A stretch of DNA of 18,800 bases from assembly GCA_019689775.1 (NCBI GenBank), contig JADGGV010000024.1, forward strand, positions 1-18,800. Direction: 5' to 3'. This stretch comes from Gemmatimonadota bacterium (GTDB taxonomy: Bacteria > Gemmatimonadota > Gemmatimonadetes > Longimicrobiales > RSA9). The position numbers and the translations under genes are program-made. Position 1 is the stretch's first letter. Each line of letters starts with the position of its first letter. Below, piece by piece: positions 18,000 to 18,800 of this stretch. A model generated the notes under the pieces. It did not search any database, was not told where the DNA came from, and saw nothing but the letters and a program-made list of their open reading frames with translations.

Positions 18000-18783
18000 T
18001 CATGTGTCGGGCGTGATGCGCGTCTCGCCGGCCAGGGCGGCGAGACGGCGGATCTGCGCCTCGGTGTCGGCGGCCAGGCGCGCGACCAGCTCCGCGGCCG
18101 GCTCGCGCCGGGCGAGGCGCACGCCCTGCCCGGCCCACAGCGACAGGAATTCGGCGCGCCCCTGCGCCGCGGCGGCGGCGCGCAGCGGTCGCGTGAGCTC
18201 GTTTTGGAGGGGGTAAGGGAGGATCGCCGGCGGCGCCGCCGGGTCCTCGACCTCGAGCATGAAGCGGTTCACGATCCCGCGCGCCGGCCGGCCAGAGAAC
18301 GCCCGCGTCACGCGGGTGCGGTCCTCGCGCGCGCCCAGGATCGCCGCCTTGTGCACCTCGGCGACGCCCGCCTCCTCGGTGGTCAGGAACGCCGTGCCGA
18401 GCTGCACGCCGGCGGCGCCGAGCGCGAGCGCCGCCGCGATGCCGCGGCCATCCATGATCCCGCCGGAGGCGACGACGGGCACGCCGACGGCGTCGACGAC
18501 CTGGGGCACGAGCGCCACCGTGCCGATCATCGCGGCCTCGAAGTCGCCGGTGAAGGTGGCGCGGTGCCCGCCGGCCTCGCTGCCCTGGACGACGATGGCG
18601 TCGACGCCGTCGCGCTCGAGGATGAGGGCCTCCTCGACGGTCGTGGCCGTCCCCATGAGGTACATCCCGCGCGCCTTGACGGCGGCGACGTCGTCCGGCG
18701 AGAGGCGCCCGAACGTGAAGCTGAAGACGGTCGCGCCGGACTCCAGCGCGGCGGCGAGCTGGTCGTCGAACGCGAGGGTGGGC
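18000..18783 (-). CDS. Nitronate monooxygenase-family FMN enzyme, 5' end missing
   Basis: The C-terminal 260 or so residues of an NMO/2-nitropropane dioxygenase-type TIM barrel are present; the family is usually 310-360 residues. The family oxidises alkyl nitronates (for example propionate-3-nitronate) with FMN and oxygen. Visible signatures are IVVQGSEAGGHRAT with the catalytic His (codon 18564-18566), VPVVASGGIMDGRGIAAALALGAAGVQLGTAFL for FMN phosphate binding, and the C-terminal NRFMLEV and LSLWAGQGV blocks. The reading frame runs into the end of the window, but the last codons come from an adapter-like sequence (18784-18800). Native coding sequence therefore stops at about 18783 with PTLAFDDQ, and the apparent start M-C-I-R-D-R is artificial. 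It precedes the repeated-domain membrane protein on the same strand. The exact substrate is uncertain. Confidence 0.9.
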
Positions 18784-18800
18784 CTGTCTCTGATACACAA
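18784..18800. other. Degraded Tn5/Nextera mosaic-end adapter
   Basis: CTGTCTCTGATACACAA matches the first 17 bases of the transposase mosaic end CTGTCTCTTATACACATCT at 15 positions, differing at 18792 and 18800. It lies exactly at the window end and interrupts a conserved gene. It is best read as library adapter left in the assembly, not native sequence. Confidence 0.85.

Overview
The window is very GC-rich DNA from a Gram-negative bacterium. Two exported proteins carry predicted outer-membrane beta-barrels. Gemmatimonadota is my best guess, based on the high GC, an adenosylcobalamin-dependent class II ribonucleotide reductase, a metallopeptidase/propeller/barrel fusion, and signal peptides cut before Gln. 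That placement is an inference, since no rRNA or marker gene is present. The last 17 bases look like a degraded Tn5/Nextera adapter, so the right edge is probably a contig end of a (meta)genomic assembly. I see no insertion sequence, prophage, CRISPR array, tRNA or rRNA.

Layout. Bases 1-5252 (+) hold the 3' part of an N-acetylmuramoyl-L-alanine amidase, a 1002-residue exported protein joining a gluzincin-like peptidase, a TolB-type propeller and a C-terminal barrel, and a small charged protein of unknown function. Bases 5341-7828 (-) hold a three-gene metal-homeostasis operon read mntH, usp, mntR. Both junctions are ATGA stop/start overlaps, and a TTAGG/CCTAA operator lies in the likely promoter. 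Bases 7829-8278 are a regulatory-rich divergent intergenic region. Bases 8279-10849 (+) are nrdJ, preceded by two NrdR-box-like sites and a helically phased GTGGA array. Bases 10936-11475 (+) encode a small outer-membrane barrel protein, ending in a terminator-like hairpin. Bases 11542-15290 (-) hold a soluble PAS-PAS-GAF histidine kinase followed by a PLP-dependent decarboxylase-family enzyme. Bases 15612-16388 (+) encode an alpha/beta hydrolase. Bases 16431-18783 (-) hold a truncated nitronate monooxygenase followed by a membrane protein built from three repeated small domains.

How the genes work together. The clearest unit is the manganese circuit, in which MntR probably senses Mn(II) and represses its own operon through the operator upstream of mntH. 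The nrdJ promoter looks set up for NrdR repression (dNTP/ATP sensing), possibly with a second input from the phased upstream repeats. The remaining genes are mostly housekeeping or envelope functions without an obvious shared pathway. I did not find a convincing new multi-gene system. The most unusual items are the triplicated-domain membrane protein, the three-part outer-membrane fusion, and the structured nrdJ/mntH intergenic region.
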